NCBI GenBank assembly: GCA_905200945.1
Contig: CAJKMG010000010.1
Span: 28,887 to 92,886, forward strand
Direction: 5' to 3'
DNA length: 64,000 nt
Source: an uncultured Akkermansia sp.
GTDB lineage: Bacteria > Verrucomicrobiota > Verrucomicrobiia > Verrucomicrobiales > Akkermansiaceae
Part shown: positions 8,918 to 17,758 of the stretch, in pieces
Layout of the letters: every line of letters starts with the position of its first letter
Position numbering within the stretch: the first letter of the stretch is position 1
The notes under the pieces: generated by a model
Told to the model about the DNA's origin: nothing
Seen by the model: the letters and a program-made list of their open reading frames with translations, nothing else
The model's database searches: none
Made by a program: the position numbers and the translations under genes

Positions 8918-9295
8918 GCTCTGCGCGGTATTCCACCCGGTCCTATGGTTCTGCCATGCATCACATTCTGAATGCATGACATTTTTCCAAAACCAAACAT
9001 ACACCGCCCTCAAAGCAGGAAGTCTGATCCTCCCTCCCTTTGGAAAAATTAATCGGGAAAATTATCACAAGATACATTCCCTCCCTCTTGCTAATAAACA
9101 AAAAAATCCTGGGTATTTGCCGGGTTCATGCCATTCATATTCATTGCCATTTCCTCTCCGACCGGCCCGCTACTCCGCTTCCCTGCCGTGAGACAGGACA
9201 AACCGGAACCGGGAAGAAACAGTTTTTTATTGCGTTGCAGGCAGGTAAATCATATACCCCGCCGGTTCAGACTTCACCTTTTCCCCCTTGCTTTC
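8918..9295. other. Intergenic stretch before the ABC importer
   Basis: About 380 bases, partly AT-rich, between the tRNA terminator and the importer gene. The importer reading frame stays open back to 9128, but that upstream part does not look like protein and precedes the signal peptide. It probably holds the importer promoter and leader; no specific site was recognised. Confidence 0.4.
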
Positions 9296-10780
9296 ATGCC
9301 ATCCATTTCCTTGCTGAATCATCTCGGAGCCCTGCTGACGCTTTGGCTTCTCCTATGCTGCGGCGCACCAGCGGCGGAAAACGGCAGAATCCTGATGGTG
9401 ACGGAAGCGACTTTCCCTCCCTACGAATTCCGGGACGGAAACGCCATCATGGGAATTGACCCGGAAATCATGCGGGAGGTAGCCAGGCGCACCGGCAGGG
9501 AGCTGGTCATTGAAGATATGAGCTTTGACTCCGTGATTACGGCTGTAGTTTCCGGAAAGGCGGACGTAGCCGCCTCCGGAATCACGGTTACTCCGGAACG
9601 CAGGAGGAAAGTGGACTTCTCCATTCCCTATGTGGAAGCCGCTCAGGTTATCATCGTTCCCAAAGGTTCTCCCATCCGGAGGCGGGAAGATATCCGCGGC
9701 AGAAGAATCGGAGTGCAGCACGGGGCTACGGGAGACATTTACGTCACACGGAACATTCAGCAGCCGGAACGCTTCCCCAATGGAGCGCTGGCCGTGGCCG
9801 CCGTGGCGGCAGGCAAGGTGGACGCCGCCGTCATTGACCAGGATCCGGCAAAAATGTACGTAGCAGGCAATGAGCGGCTGGAAATTCTGCCGGAGCCCCT
9901 CACTTCCGAATCCTACGCCATTGCCGTCCGCAAGGGGGATACTGCCCTGCTTCAGGATATTAACGGCACCATTGCAGCATTGAAAGCCTCCGGAAAGCTG
10001 GAGGAAATACGGAAGGCTTATGCGGCCATGCAGGCTAAATCTGCCGCCGGTTCCGGAAAACATGCTCCCGGAGGGAGCTGGCTGGAAAATACATGGCTGG
10101 ACCTGAAAGAAGCCTTTTACGTCAATTTCATCCAGGAAGGACGCTGGAAATACCTGACCAACGGCTTTCTGGTGACGGTGGAGGTTTCTTTCTTTTCCGT
10201 TCTGCTGGGTATCCTGGTGGGCTTTGTGGTGGCCGTCATCCGCGCCACGCATGACAAAACGGGCAATCTCCGTTTCCTGAATGCCCTCTGCAAACTGTAC
10301 CTGACAGTCATCCGCGGCACGCCGGTGGTCGTTCAACTGCTCATGATCTATTTTGTCATCTTCGGCTCCGTGGACGTCAGCAAAGTGCTGGTGGCTGTGG
10401 TGGCCTTCGGCTTCAACTCAGGCGCCTATGTGGCGGAAATCATCAGAGGCGGCATTATGTCCATTGACAGGGGGCAATTTGAGGCCGGGCGCAGCCTCGG
10501 CCTGGGATATGCCCAAACCATGATTTACATTATCCTGCCACAGGCCTTTAAAAATGTGCTTCCCTCGCTGGGAAACGAATTTATCGTACTGTTGAAGGAG
10601 ACCAGCGTCTCCGGCTATATTGCCCTTCAGGATCTGACTAAAGGCGGCGACATCATCCGGAGCCAGACTTATACCGCCTTCATGCCGCTGACGGCCGTGG
10701 CCCTGGTTTACCTCTCCGTGGTCATGCTGTTCAGCTGGATGCTCGGTAAACTGGAAAGAAAACTGAAAAACAATGAATGA
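9296..10780 (+). CDS. Polar amino-acid ABC importer: substrate-binding protein fused to permease
   Basis: One polypeptide of about 494 residues joins two normally separate subunits. Residues 1-28 form a signal peptide or anchor (ending APAAE). Residues 30-265 are a family-3 type binding domain: TEATFPPYEFRDG, GIDPEIMREVA, GKADVAASGITVTPERR, RRIGVQHGATGDIY. From about 300 there is a HisM/GlnP-type permease with several membrane segments and the ATPase-contact loop EAGRSLGLGYAQTMIYIILP. The substrate is probably an amino acid of the glutamine or arginine class; which one cannot be read. The start chosen is the ATG right before the signal peptide. The gene overlaps the ATPase gene by 8 bases, so both are made together. 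Confidence 0.92.
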   Translation: MPSISLLNHLGALLTLWLLLCCGAPAAENGRILMVTEATFPPYEFRDGNAIMGIDPEIMREVARRTGRELVIEDMSFDSVITAVVSGKADVAASGITVTPERRRKVDFSIPYVEAAQVIIVPKGSPIRRREDIRGRRIGVQHGATGDIYVTRNIQQPERFPNGALAVAAVAAGKVDAAVIDQDPAKMYVAGNERLEILPEPLTSESYAIAVRKGDTALLQDINGTIAALKASGKLEEIRKAYAAMQAKSAAGSGKHAPGGSWLENTWLDLKEAFYVNFIQEGRWKYLTNGFLVTVEVSFFSVLLGILVGFVVAVIRATHDKTGNLRFLNALCKLYLTVIRGTPVVVQLLMIYFVIFGSVDVSKVLVAVVAFGFNSGAYVAEIIRGGIMSIDRGQFEAGRSLGLGYAQTMIYIILPQAFKNVLPSLGNEFIVLLKETSVSGYIALQDLTKGGDIIRSQTYTAFMPLTAVALVYLSVVMLFSWMLGKLERKLKNNE

Positions 10781-11522
10781 ACATCCCGGAAACACCCCCA
10801 TATTCCAAATCAGCCATTTGGTTAAGGAATTCAACTCCGTTCCGGCAGTCAACGATGTCACCACGAAAATTGACCGGGGTGAAGTGGTCTTCATCGTAGG
10901 GCCGTCCGGTTCCGGCAAAAGCACTTTCCTGCGCTGCCTGAACCTGCTGGAGGAACCTACCTCCGGAGAAATCCGTTTCAAGGGGGAGCTGGTTACCTCT
11001 CCCGGAACGGACGTCAATCAATTCCGCCGGCACGTAGGCATGGTTTTCCAGCATTTCAACCTTTTCCCGCACCTGACTATTCTGGAAAATATCACTATCG
11101 CCCCAGTTAAAACGGGACGCTCCAGCAGGAAAGAGGCAGCAGACCAGGCGGCAACCCTTCTCCAGCGCATTGGGCTGTACGGCAAGAGACATTCCTATCC
11201 CCTCCAGCTTTCCGGCGGACAAAAGCAGCGCATCGCCATCGTGCGTGCCCTGGTCATGAATCCGGACGTCATCCTGTTTGACGAGCCGACATCCGCTCTG
11301 GATCCGGAAATGGTGGGAGAAGTACTTTCCCTGATGAAGGAACTGGCGCAGGGAGGGCTGACGATGGTAGTGGTCACCCATGAAATAGGGTTTGCGCGCG
11401 AGGTGGCCTCCCGCGTCCTGTTCATGGATAAAGGGAAAATTGTGGAAGAAGGGCCTCCCGATCTAATTATCGACCGCCCCGCCAATCCCAGACTGCAGGA
11501 ATTTTTCTCCAAGGTGCTCTGA
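10773..11522 (+). CDS. Polar amino-acid ABC importer ATPase (GlnQ/HisP type)
   Basis: This subunit powers the importer fused in the preceding gene. It shows Walker A GPSGSGKST near 46-54, the Q-loop VFQHFNLFPHLT, the signature LSGGQKQRIAIVRAL and Walker B VILFDEPTSALDPEMV, then the switch VVVTHE. The length of 249 residues is standard for the family. Its ATG lies inside the end of the permease gene (ATGAATGA overlap). No terminator is obvious afterwards; the next gene is on the other strand. Confidence 0.95.
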   Translation: MNEHPGNTPIFQISHLVKEFNSVPAVNDVTTKIDRGEVVFIVGPSGSGKSTFLRCLNLLEEPTSGEIRFKGELVTSPGTDVNQFRRHVGMVFQHFNLFPHLTILENITIAPVKTGRSSRKEAADQAATLLQRIGLYGKRHSYPLQLSGGQKQRIAIVRALVMNPDVILFDEPTSALDPEMVGEVLSLMKELAQGGLTMVVVTHEIGFAREVASRVLFMDKGKIVEEGPPDLIIDRPANPRLQEFFSKVL

Positions 11523-11607
11523 TAAGAGCAGTTCTGAAAAAATACGGGAGGGAAACCACACACAGTATCTTCCTGCTCCCGGAACAAATAACAGGAAAGC
11601 TGCTGCT

Positions 11608-12513
11608 TTACTTTTTTCTATCCCGGATCACCCCTCTCATGCCCAATTTAACGTCTACGGGAACAGAAACCGGCTCTGCAGGAACCTTGTAAACCAGCCG
11701 TAACCTGAGTTTTCGCAATTCTTCCGGTTCTTCAAACTGCAGATGCCTTGTCCATTCACGGCAGGTGGAATTCATACGGCTCCCCCCTCCCCGGAATTCA
11801 GTTTTCAGCACATCCCCTTTTTCATTGAGAATTTCAAAATGGTCCAGGTCAAAGGAAGTTTCCACTCCAAGACCCAGGATCATTTTTCTCATCTTCTTTC
11901 CGTTCTTTTCAAACGTACTGCACTCTCTCAGGAAAATCCTGCCTGTGGGGATCCCCTCAGAAAGAACAATGTCCCCGCTTTCCGCTTCCCCCTGCTCAAC
12001 CGTTCCAGGAAGCAGCACATGTTCCTCAGCTTCTTTTTCCAGGGGTAATTCGTAAACGGGGCTTTTCACGGAACGGCAGACGGGAATGCGCAATGTCCCT
12101 TTCAACCGTACCCAGGAAGCCTGCGGAGAAGGCAATTCCCCGGCAACCCCTGTGACGGCCGCTTGAGCCTTACCGCCTTCGTTCCGCAGACTCATGCCTC
12201 CCATCCTGAACTCTACCGGAGCCAGCTTCCTGCCGGTGGAATCGACCGCATCCAGGTATTGGATACCGCTATTGTATGAATTCACAAAATTCAAGGGCTC
12301 CCTGGCCTGGAAACTCACTCCGAACTTCAACTGCAGAGGGGGTTCCCTGGTCGCTCCGTTCGCCAGCATGCTGCTTTTTTCCACGCCAATGGAAGTGAAA
12401 ACAATTTCTACCGGATACTTTTCCTCCGGCTTGCCGCCACTCCGCGCCTCTGTTCCCCACGCGATGGAAACGCACAGAAAAAAACGGGCAACAATAATGA
12501 TTCTCCTGTCCAT
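11608..12513 (-). CDS. Secreted protein of unknown function, paralogue of its neighbour
   Basis: No family is recognised. The N-terminus is a signal peptide (about 1-20), and the rest is predicted beta-rich with no catalytic motif visible. It resembles the gene upstream in layout and local sequence: both have a stretch like SWVRLKGTLRIPV / RWVEAKGVIPLVI and end with a beta-strand pair LVYKVPAEPVSVPVDVKLG / VQYAAGLKKIMVPVRVRCG. This suggests tandem duplication. Its ATG begins 1 base after the stop of that gene, so they are one transcription unit. A periplasmic or surface location is inferred from the leader only. Confidence 0.75.
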   Translation of the reverse strand: MDRRIIIVARFFLCVSIAWGTEARSGGKPEEKYPVEIVFTSIGVEKSSMLANGATREPPLQLKFGVSFQAREPLNFVNSYNSGIQYLDAVDSTGRKLAPVEFRMGGMSLRNEGGKAQAAVTGVAGELPSPQASWVRLKGTLRIPVCRSVKSPVYELPLEKEAEEHVLLPGTVEQGEAESGDIVLSEGIPTGRIFLRECSTFEKNGKKMRKMILGLGVETSFDLDHFEILNEKGDVLKTEFRGGGSRMNSTCREWTRHLQFEEPEELRKLRLRLVYKVPAEPVSVPVDVKLGMRGVIRDRKK

Positions 12514-12514
12514 C

Positions 12515-13384
12515 TTAATTTTTCCTGTTCTTCAGGGTATCCCGTTGTTCCATGGAACCGGACAGCCCGCACCGGACACGGACGGGAACCATAATCTTCT
12601 TCAATCCCGCCGCATATTGAACAGCCACGTTCAATTCTTCCAGCTTCTTTCCCGGTATCTGGAAATATCGTCCCCATTCATAACTTCCCGGAGAACTACT
12701 GGAGCTGGAACCGTAATTTTTCGCCGCCAGAGGGGAGCCATCCGGAGAACGCAACTCAAACCCTATAAAACCGAGCAGGGAAGAAGCGCAGGCTTTCACC
12801 TTCAGCACATGCCCTCTCTCATCGTCTCCGCCTTCATCATAATAACCTTTCAGTTCCACTTTCACATCCGCGCCATCCAATCCGGCATTTTTGAGCACCA
12901 GAGGAACGGAAAAACCCTTAACCGTCACTTTGAGTTCCACATTTCCCGAAACGGCGGGGCTGCTGTATATCACCAAGGGAATAACCCCTTTGGCCTCCAC
13001 CCACCGAGCTTTTTCCGAAGGCAGCCAGGAAGGCGCATTTATAAAAACAGTTCCGGCAACATCTCCCCGTTGGAGAGAACGGAATTCACTGTAACGGCAA
13101 TTCGTTCTGGCAGGGGAACCGCCTTCCGAATCCTTCAAAGACAACTCGAAACCGGAACCCCCGCCGTAAGCCACTTTCCATGAAGAAGACGTTTCCCTGA
13201 CTTTTAAATCCATGGAAAATGACTGGCTGGATTTCAAAAACGGCAACGGCCCATTAAATTTCGTTCTCCAGCCATCCAGAGAAACAGCTACGGCAGGGAC
13301 TTCAGAGCTTCCCTGCCCGGCAACGGCAACGGAAAGGGACGCGAAGCAGCACGCAACCAGCTAGAACAGGCAGTAATAAAACAT
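12515..13384 (-). pseudogene. Secreted protein paralogue interrupted by an amber codon in the signal peptide
   Basis: The open part (13246 to 12515) encodes about 240 residues related to the downstream gene. Reading the same frame upstream gives a clear leader: ATG at 13384, then MFYYCLF, a TAG at 13363-13361, then LVACCFASLSVAVAG and a mature start. The leader is split only by this TAG; no other stop occurs. So the gene is either inactivated by one substitution, read through at low level, or affected by a sequence error. Without the leader, translation could begin only at non-ATG codons or at the ATG 13213, giving a product without export. The function is unknown. Confidence 0.7.
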
Positions 13385-13854
13385 AGGCAAGGGGTTAAGG
13401 ATGCTTTTTCAGCGTAGCATGTTCACAAAACAACACAAGATGAAAACGGAATGACATTAAAGAAGAAGCAGAAATTCCGGCGGATACTGGCTGTTTTTCC
13501 TCCCCTCTTTCCCCGCCTATGCCGGATCCGGTATCCCACAGGGACGGAATATGATACGGGACAGTCTTATCAACCGCCCCCCCTGCATCCGCCTCCATTC
13601 ATTGTTCCGGGAGGACAAAAGTAAAATAAAAACGTCGGGAGCTCATCCTTTCATCTCCGCATGGAAAGGGAAAATGGGGAACATCCCTCCCCATAGAAAC
13701 CGGATGCCGAACCTAATGCAAAAACGGGAAACCGATGCCGGAATCTTTTTCCGTCCGGACAAAAACCTGCCCCTTACCGTTTGTTCCTATGAACAAAGTA
13801 ATCCGGCGTAACATACTTTTTCCTTCCCCCGGAACAATTTGAAGTCTCTGTTCC
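13385..13854. other. Intergenic stretch with no supported gene
   Basis: About 470 bases between the interrupted secreted-protein gene and the P-loop kinase gene. An 86-codon plus-strand frame (13551-13811) is present but its product has no domain, leader or natural composition. I see no RNA gene or strong hairpin. Confidence 0.4.
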
Positions 13855-14370
13855 CTACAACACGATCTCCACGTTGTAAGGCTCGTCAATCAACAGATAG
13901 TCGCAACCACAGGACCTGCATTTTTCAAGATTGTCCCTGTTTTCACGCATCAACTCTTCCCGTGTAAAGGAAGCATTCTCCATACGCTTTTCAATCACGT
14001 TCTCATAATTCAGGATATCATGATAATGCCTTTGAATATAATTTTCTGAAAAAATCAGGCACACATACCGTATCTTTTCCCGGCAGGCTTGCGTAAAATC
14101 CTTTTTCCAGTCAAAGGGAATATAGCAACCTTCCACCACTAAATTTTGGTTGTTTTCAATCGCAGTCTTTACAATTTCCCTGATCATGCCCCAGAGGAAG
14201 GAAGTCAGTTCTTCATCAGGGCTCTCAGGAGAGAGGGGGCACATTCCGCTGCGTATCAACCCCATCTTTAAATGGTCAATGGATAAATAGGGATAGGAAT
14301 ATTTTTCAAGCACCCGCTGCGCCGCAAGTGTTTTCCCAGTATGCGTGCCACCGCCAATTAAAAGAATCAT
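13855..14370 (-). CDS. P-loop kinase-like NTPase
   Basis: A small (171-residue) nucleotide-binding protein. The Walker A motif GGGTHTGKT is at residues 6-14, followed by YLSIDHLKMGLIRSG, a kinase-like aspartate after strand 2, and NLVVEGCYIP as a probable Walker-B-like strand. Residues near 120-150 are rich in Arg and Glu, as in a lid. It resembles small-molecule or 2-phosphoglycerate kinase-like proteins, but the substrate is unknown. The gene and its 5' flank are AT-richer than the surroundings (the 40 bases before the ATG are almost all A and T), and an isochorismatase-like relic lies just upstream. I infer an acquired accessory gene. Confidence 0.75.
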   Translation of the reverse strand: MILLIGGGTHTGKTLAAQRVLEKYSYPYLSIDHLKMGLIRSGMCPLSPESPDEELTSFLWGMIREIVKTAIENNQNLVVEGCYIPFDWKKDFTQACREKIRYVCLIFSENYIQRHYHDILNYENVIEKRMENASFTREELMRENRDNLEKCRSCGCDYLLIDEPYNVEIVL

Positions 14371-14464
14371 AAAATAATTATAATTAATATTTTATAAAAA
14401 CAATCTATCCGATGCTGTCAATATCCGGCATTTTCTCGTATTCGCCAATGATATCCATATTCAA

Positions 14465-14554
14465 TCAGCTGCCAACATACTCACAGGATTTTCTGCAAGC
14501 AGTGCATTTCGCAAAATAATCGACTTGGACATCAATCATAAGCAATGCCTGCAT
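14465..14554 (-). pseudogene. Relic of an isochorismatase-like cysteine hydrolase (5' end only)
   Basis: The frame from the ATG at 14554 reads MQALLMIDVQVDYF, the typical first strand of cysteine hydrolases of the isochorismatase family (ALLxIDxQNDYF). After that the frame turns into a Cys-rich tail and stops at 14465. Shifting by one base restores a family-like continuation (ALLAENPVSMLAAD, resembling the ...NPEAAL... segment) before another stop. About 150 residues of the family, including the catalytic Cys, are missing. The rest of the 14371-14742 interval is non-coding and AT-rich. Confidence 0.55.
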
Positions 14555-14742
14555 CAGCTCATTCTCTCTCCATCTCTTCAGTTTTTTCCGTAACAGGCAA
14601 GAGAAATCACAAATGCGCCCGCCGCTCTCCGCGTCTGCCGGAATGGAAGCCATTACGGTTCTCATCCGCAGGAATAAAAATAACCTTCCTACAGCAAAGG
14701 CTTTGAACATGGCCCCCATACGGGCGCGGAATGGAAACCGCC

Positions 14743-16125
14743 TTAATTACCGTAAGAGGATTCCACGCGCCTGGCTACGTCGCGGTAGCCGTACTCGGCA
14801 TCATAAATCTGCTGGAATGCAGCCAGGGATTCCCCTTTCTTGCCCTGCTTTTCATAAAGCAAGCCGATCATGTAAAGGATTTCCTTCTTGGTGTCATTCA
14901 TTTCTATTAATTCCTTATTGGCTTCCTCCAGCTGGCGCAGGGCCATATCATGCATATTCTTGGCGTCATAACACTTGCCGAGCAACAGCATGGCGCGGAT
15001 ACGGATATGGGGATTGTTGCGGGCGCGCTGGAGTTCCGGAATGGCTTCCGTATAATTGCCGCAGTCGAAGAGAGCCTGGCCCAGCTCAAAACGGGTCTGC
15101 GGATCCGTGGGGTTGTTTTCCACGCGCTGCCGGCACAAGGCCACCTGCTGCTCCGCAGCTTCCTTGCTGAACTGGGCAAGCTGTTCCTGAAGCTCCTTAT
15201 TATCCGGCTCCGCGGCAGCGCGGCGGCGGATTTCCTCCACCTGGGCCTTGCGGCAGCGCTCATTCATTTCCGAGGCCTTGTTTTCCAGGGAAATATCATT
15301 GTTGCTGAGGCTGAACGCGTAATTATAGAAGGAATAGGCATTGGCCCAATCTTCCATTTGTTCATAAACGCCGGCAATGTCGCGCACGACGGCCAGATCC
15401 TGCTGGTTCTGGGCATAACGGGCGGAGAGAAGCCCCAGGCGCTCTTCCAGTTCCGCACGGGTGAGCCCTTTCTTGTCGCTCTTGTCCAGGGAGTTCGTTT
15501 CCGAGGAATTCTTCATCACGTCCCGGAAGCTTTTAGCCTCTTCCCACTTCTGCTGCTGCATCGTGGCGCGCGCCATGCAGTCCTTTTCGCTCTTCACGGC
15601 CACACTGTCCGTGGGATCCAGCTTCACAAGGTCATGGTACACTTCCGCAGCCTGGGCCGGCATATCCCGGGAAACGTAATGGGAGGCCAGCATATGGAGC
15701 ATTTTCTTGTTGCCGGGATGTCCCTGGCGAACGGTTTCCAGAGCAAAAGCGGCCAGATCCGGGAAATTTACTTCCATGGCAGCCGTGTACAGGGCCTCGT
15801 TGACCGGAATGCTGTAAGGATCATTTTCCAATTCGTCTTCCAGAGCGGAAAGCTGGGTAGCTGCGTCTTTTTTGGAAGAAGTGAGCTTGCTGGTGCTGAT
15901 TTTCATGCCGCTGAACAGGCCTCCTCTCTTGGCTTCCGGATTCAATTTGATTTCACAGGCGCGCAACGCCTTGCGGCCTTCCAGAAAGCCGGGGAGCTGC
16001 TTCACCAGGGCCTTGAGCAGGCTGACGGCATAGGGATAATTGTTCATGTCCACCGCCTGGCGGGCGCGCACCCAAAATTCGGCCTGCTGGGGAGTCAACT
16101 GTTCTTCTGTAATCGTTTCAATCAT
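14743..16125 (-). CDS. TPR-repeat protein
   Basis: A cytoplasmic protein of about 460 residues built largely from tetratricopeptide repeats. Repeat-like helix pairs are seen at about 20-55 (NNYPYAVSLLKALVKQLPGF), 185-215 (DMPAQAAEVYHDLVKLDPTD), 290-320, 370-405 (NPTDPQTRFELGQALFDCGNYTEA) and to the C-terminus (KGESLAAFQQIYD). Residues 70-100 hold a charged, Lys/Ser-rich linker. No signal peptide or membrane segment is visible when the ATG at 16125 is used; the upstream extension looks non-coding. TPR proteins are scaffolds; the partner is unknown. It is divergent from the pseudouridine synthase gene. Confidence 0.85.
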   Translation of the reverse strand: MIETITEEQLTPQQAEFWVRARQAVDMNNYPYAVSLLKALVKQLPGFLEGRKALRACEIKLNPEAKRGGLFSGMKISTSKLTSSKKDAATQLSALEDELENDPYSIPVNEALYTAAMEVNFPDLAAFALETVRQGHPGNKKMLHMLASHYVSRDMPAQAAEVYHDLVKLDPTDSVAVKSEKDCMARATMQQQKWEEAKSFRDVMKNSSETNSLDKSDKKGLTRAELEERLGLLSARYAQNQQDLAVVRDIAGVYEQMEDWANAYSFYNYAFSLSNNDISLENKASEMNERCRKAQVEEIRRRAAAEPDNKELQEQLAQFSKEAAEQQVALCRQRVENNPTDPQTRFELGQALFDCGNYTEAIPELQRARNNPHIRIRAMLLLGKCYDAKNMHDMALRQLEEANKELIEMNDTKKEILYMIGLLYEKQGKKGESLAAFQQIYDAEYGYRDVARRVESSYGN

Positions 16126-16262
16126 GGAACTATATAAGCGTAAATGGTGAACAACGGCAACGCCCCAACAGGGCGGCCCCGCATGTAATAGTTTAATGCT
16201 ATCAGCCGGGGAGGCATACTTCAACCTTGTTTTTTGTTCCCGTTAGGAAAAAAATATGCCGC

Positions 16263-16955
16263 ATGAGACTGGATGCTCTTTTATCCCGCTACGGATATTG
16301 TTCCAGGCGGGAAGCGCCGGGTTGGATCAAACGCCACTCCATTACATTCAAGGGAAAAGCATGCTACGCTCCCACGGACAAGGTGCAGGCGGAAGGCATC
16401 CTGCTGGACGGAGAACCTGTGGAATTCCCGGACGGCCTGTACGCCGCCCTTTACAAACCTGAAGGGTACACATGCAGCCATGACGACGGGGAGGGGGATT
16501 TGATTTACGATCTGCTGCCCTTCCGATGGCGGAACAGAACCCCTGCGGTTTCTTCCGTAGGACGGCTGGACAAGGAAACTTCCGGCCTGCTTCTCCTCAC
16601 GGACGACGGAAAATTCATTCACCGCATGACCTCTCCCCGCCATCACGTCGCCAAGGTTTACGAAGCCGTCACGGAGAAAGATATCCCTATGGAAACCGTG
16701 GAGCTGTTCGCCTCCGGAACCCTCACGCTGAACGGAGAGGCCAGCCCCTGCGCCCCCGCCCTGCTGGAAATCCAGGAGCCGCGACGCGCCCGGCTGACGC
16801 TTACGGAAGGAAAATACCACCAGGTTCGCCGCATGCTGGCCGCCGCAGGCGCTCCCGTCTTATCTCTGTGCCGTGTTTCCATCGGCTCCCTGCATCTGGA
16901 CAGCCTGAACCTGAAACCGGGGGAATGGGCTCCCATCCGTCCGGATATGCTGTAA
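16263..16955 (+). CDS. RsuA-family pseudouridine synthase
   Basis: These enzymes convert uridine to pseudouridine in rRNA; RsuA acts on position 516 of 16S rRNA. The protein starts with an S4-like RNA-binding part (RLDALLSRYGYCSRREA) and carries the catalytic segment GRLDKETSGLLLLT near 97-110, whose Asp is the active-site residue, then KVYEAVTE and GKYHQVRRMLAAAG, both typical of the RsuA/RluB/E/F group. Length is 230 residues with the ATG at 16263. The exact target base is not deducible. A second pseudouridine synthase of another family follows 14 bases later. Confidence 0.9.
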   Translation: MRLDALLSRYGYCSRREAPGWIKRHSITFKGKACYAPTDKVQAEGILLDGEPVEFPDGLYAALYKPEGYTCSHDDGEGDLIYDLLPFRWRNRTPAVSSVGRLDKETSGLLLLTDDGKFIHRMTSPRHHVAKVYEAVTEKDIPMETVELFASGTLTLNGEASPCAPALLEIQEPRRARLTLTEGKYHQVRRMLAAAGAPVLSLCRVSIGSLHLDSLNLKPGEWAPIRPDML

Positions 16956-16969
16956 ACCTCCCATCCGCC

Positions 16970-17746
16970 ATGTGGATTCCTATTTCCGACGCGCCGATTG
17001 CCTGTTTTCCGCACTTTGAGGTGGCGGCGGAATCAGGGGACTGGATTGTGGTGGACAAGGGAGCGCCCCTTATCGTCCACCCGTCCAACGGGAAAAAGGA
17101 ACCCAACCTTCTGGAAGGCGTGGAAGCCCTGCTAAGCTATGAAATAGCCAACGGAGCCGTCCTTTCCCTGGTCAACAGGCTGGACCGGGAAACCAGCGGC
17201 CTGACGTTGATCTCTAAAAACAAAAGAGCGGCCAGGGAGCTGGGAAGAGCCATGCAGCGGCGCCTGATGCATAAGGAATATCTGGCGATCGTTCAGGGAT
17301 GGCCTGAATGGACGGAAACAGCATGTACCGCCCCCATCTTGAGACAGGGGGAAGTCGCGGAAAGCCTCATATGGGTCAAACAGGCCGTGCACCCAGCCGG
17401 AAAAGCATGCACTACCGTTTTCCGGAAGGAACAAACGTGGAACACACGCCGGGGGCCTCTGGCGCTGGTCCGATGCATTCCGGAAACGGGACGCATGCAC
17501 CAGATACGCGTGCATCTGGCGCACCTGGGGCATCCCATCCTGGGTGACAAAATTTACGGTCCGTCCGAACATTGCTATCTGGAATACATCCAGCACGGAT
17601 GGAGCCAGGAACTGGAAGAACGGCTGGTTCTGCCGCGCCATGCGCTGCATGCCTGCCGACTGGAATTTCCGTTTGATGAAAAAACCTTCACCGCGGAAGC
17701 CACCCTGCCGGAAGACATGCGGCAACTGCTTGAAACCGGGGACTAG
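16970..17746 (+). CDS. RluA-family pseudouridine synthase
   Basis: RluA-family enzymes make pseudouridines in 23S rRNA or tRNA. The motif VNRLDRETSGLTLISKN near residues 66-82 has the catalytic Asp; HKEYLAIVQGW and ETGRMHQIRVHLAHLGHPILGDKIYG are further family marks. No S4 domain is present at the N-terminus, so it is the short type (258 residues). The ATG at 16970 follows the RsuA-like stop by 14 bases; the reading frame is open further upstream only because it overlaps that gene. The pair probably forms one transcript. Confidence 0.92.
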   Translation: MWIPISDAPIACFPHFEVAAESGDWIVVDKGAPLIVHPSNGKKEPNLLEGVEALLSYEIANGAVLSLVNRLDRETSGLTLISKNKRAARELGRAMQRRLMHKEYLAIVQGWPEWTETACTAPILRQGEVAESLIWVKQAVHPAGKACTTVFRKEQTWNTRRGPLALVRCIPETGRMHQIRVHLAHLGHPILGDKIYGPSEHCYLEYIQHGWSQELEERLVLPRHALHACRLEFPFDEKTFTAEATLPEDMRQLLETGD

Positions 17747-17758
17747 GAAAAAACTCCG

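Noticed and set aside
14465..14719. The full 84-codon frame as a gene
   Set aside because: Only the last 29 codons resemble a known protein start; the rest is non-coding sequence, so I call only the relic.
16526..16969. Upstream extension of the RluA-like gene
   Set aside because: It is an alternative frame of the RsuA-like gene and has low-complexity composition.
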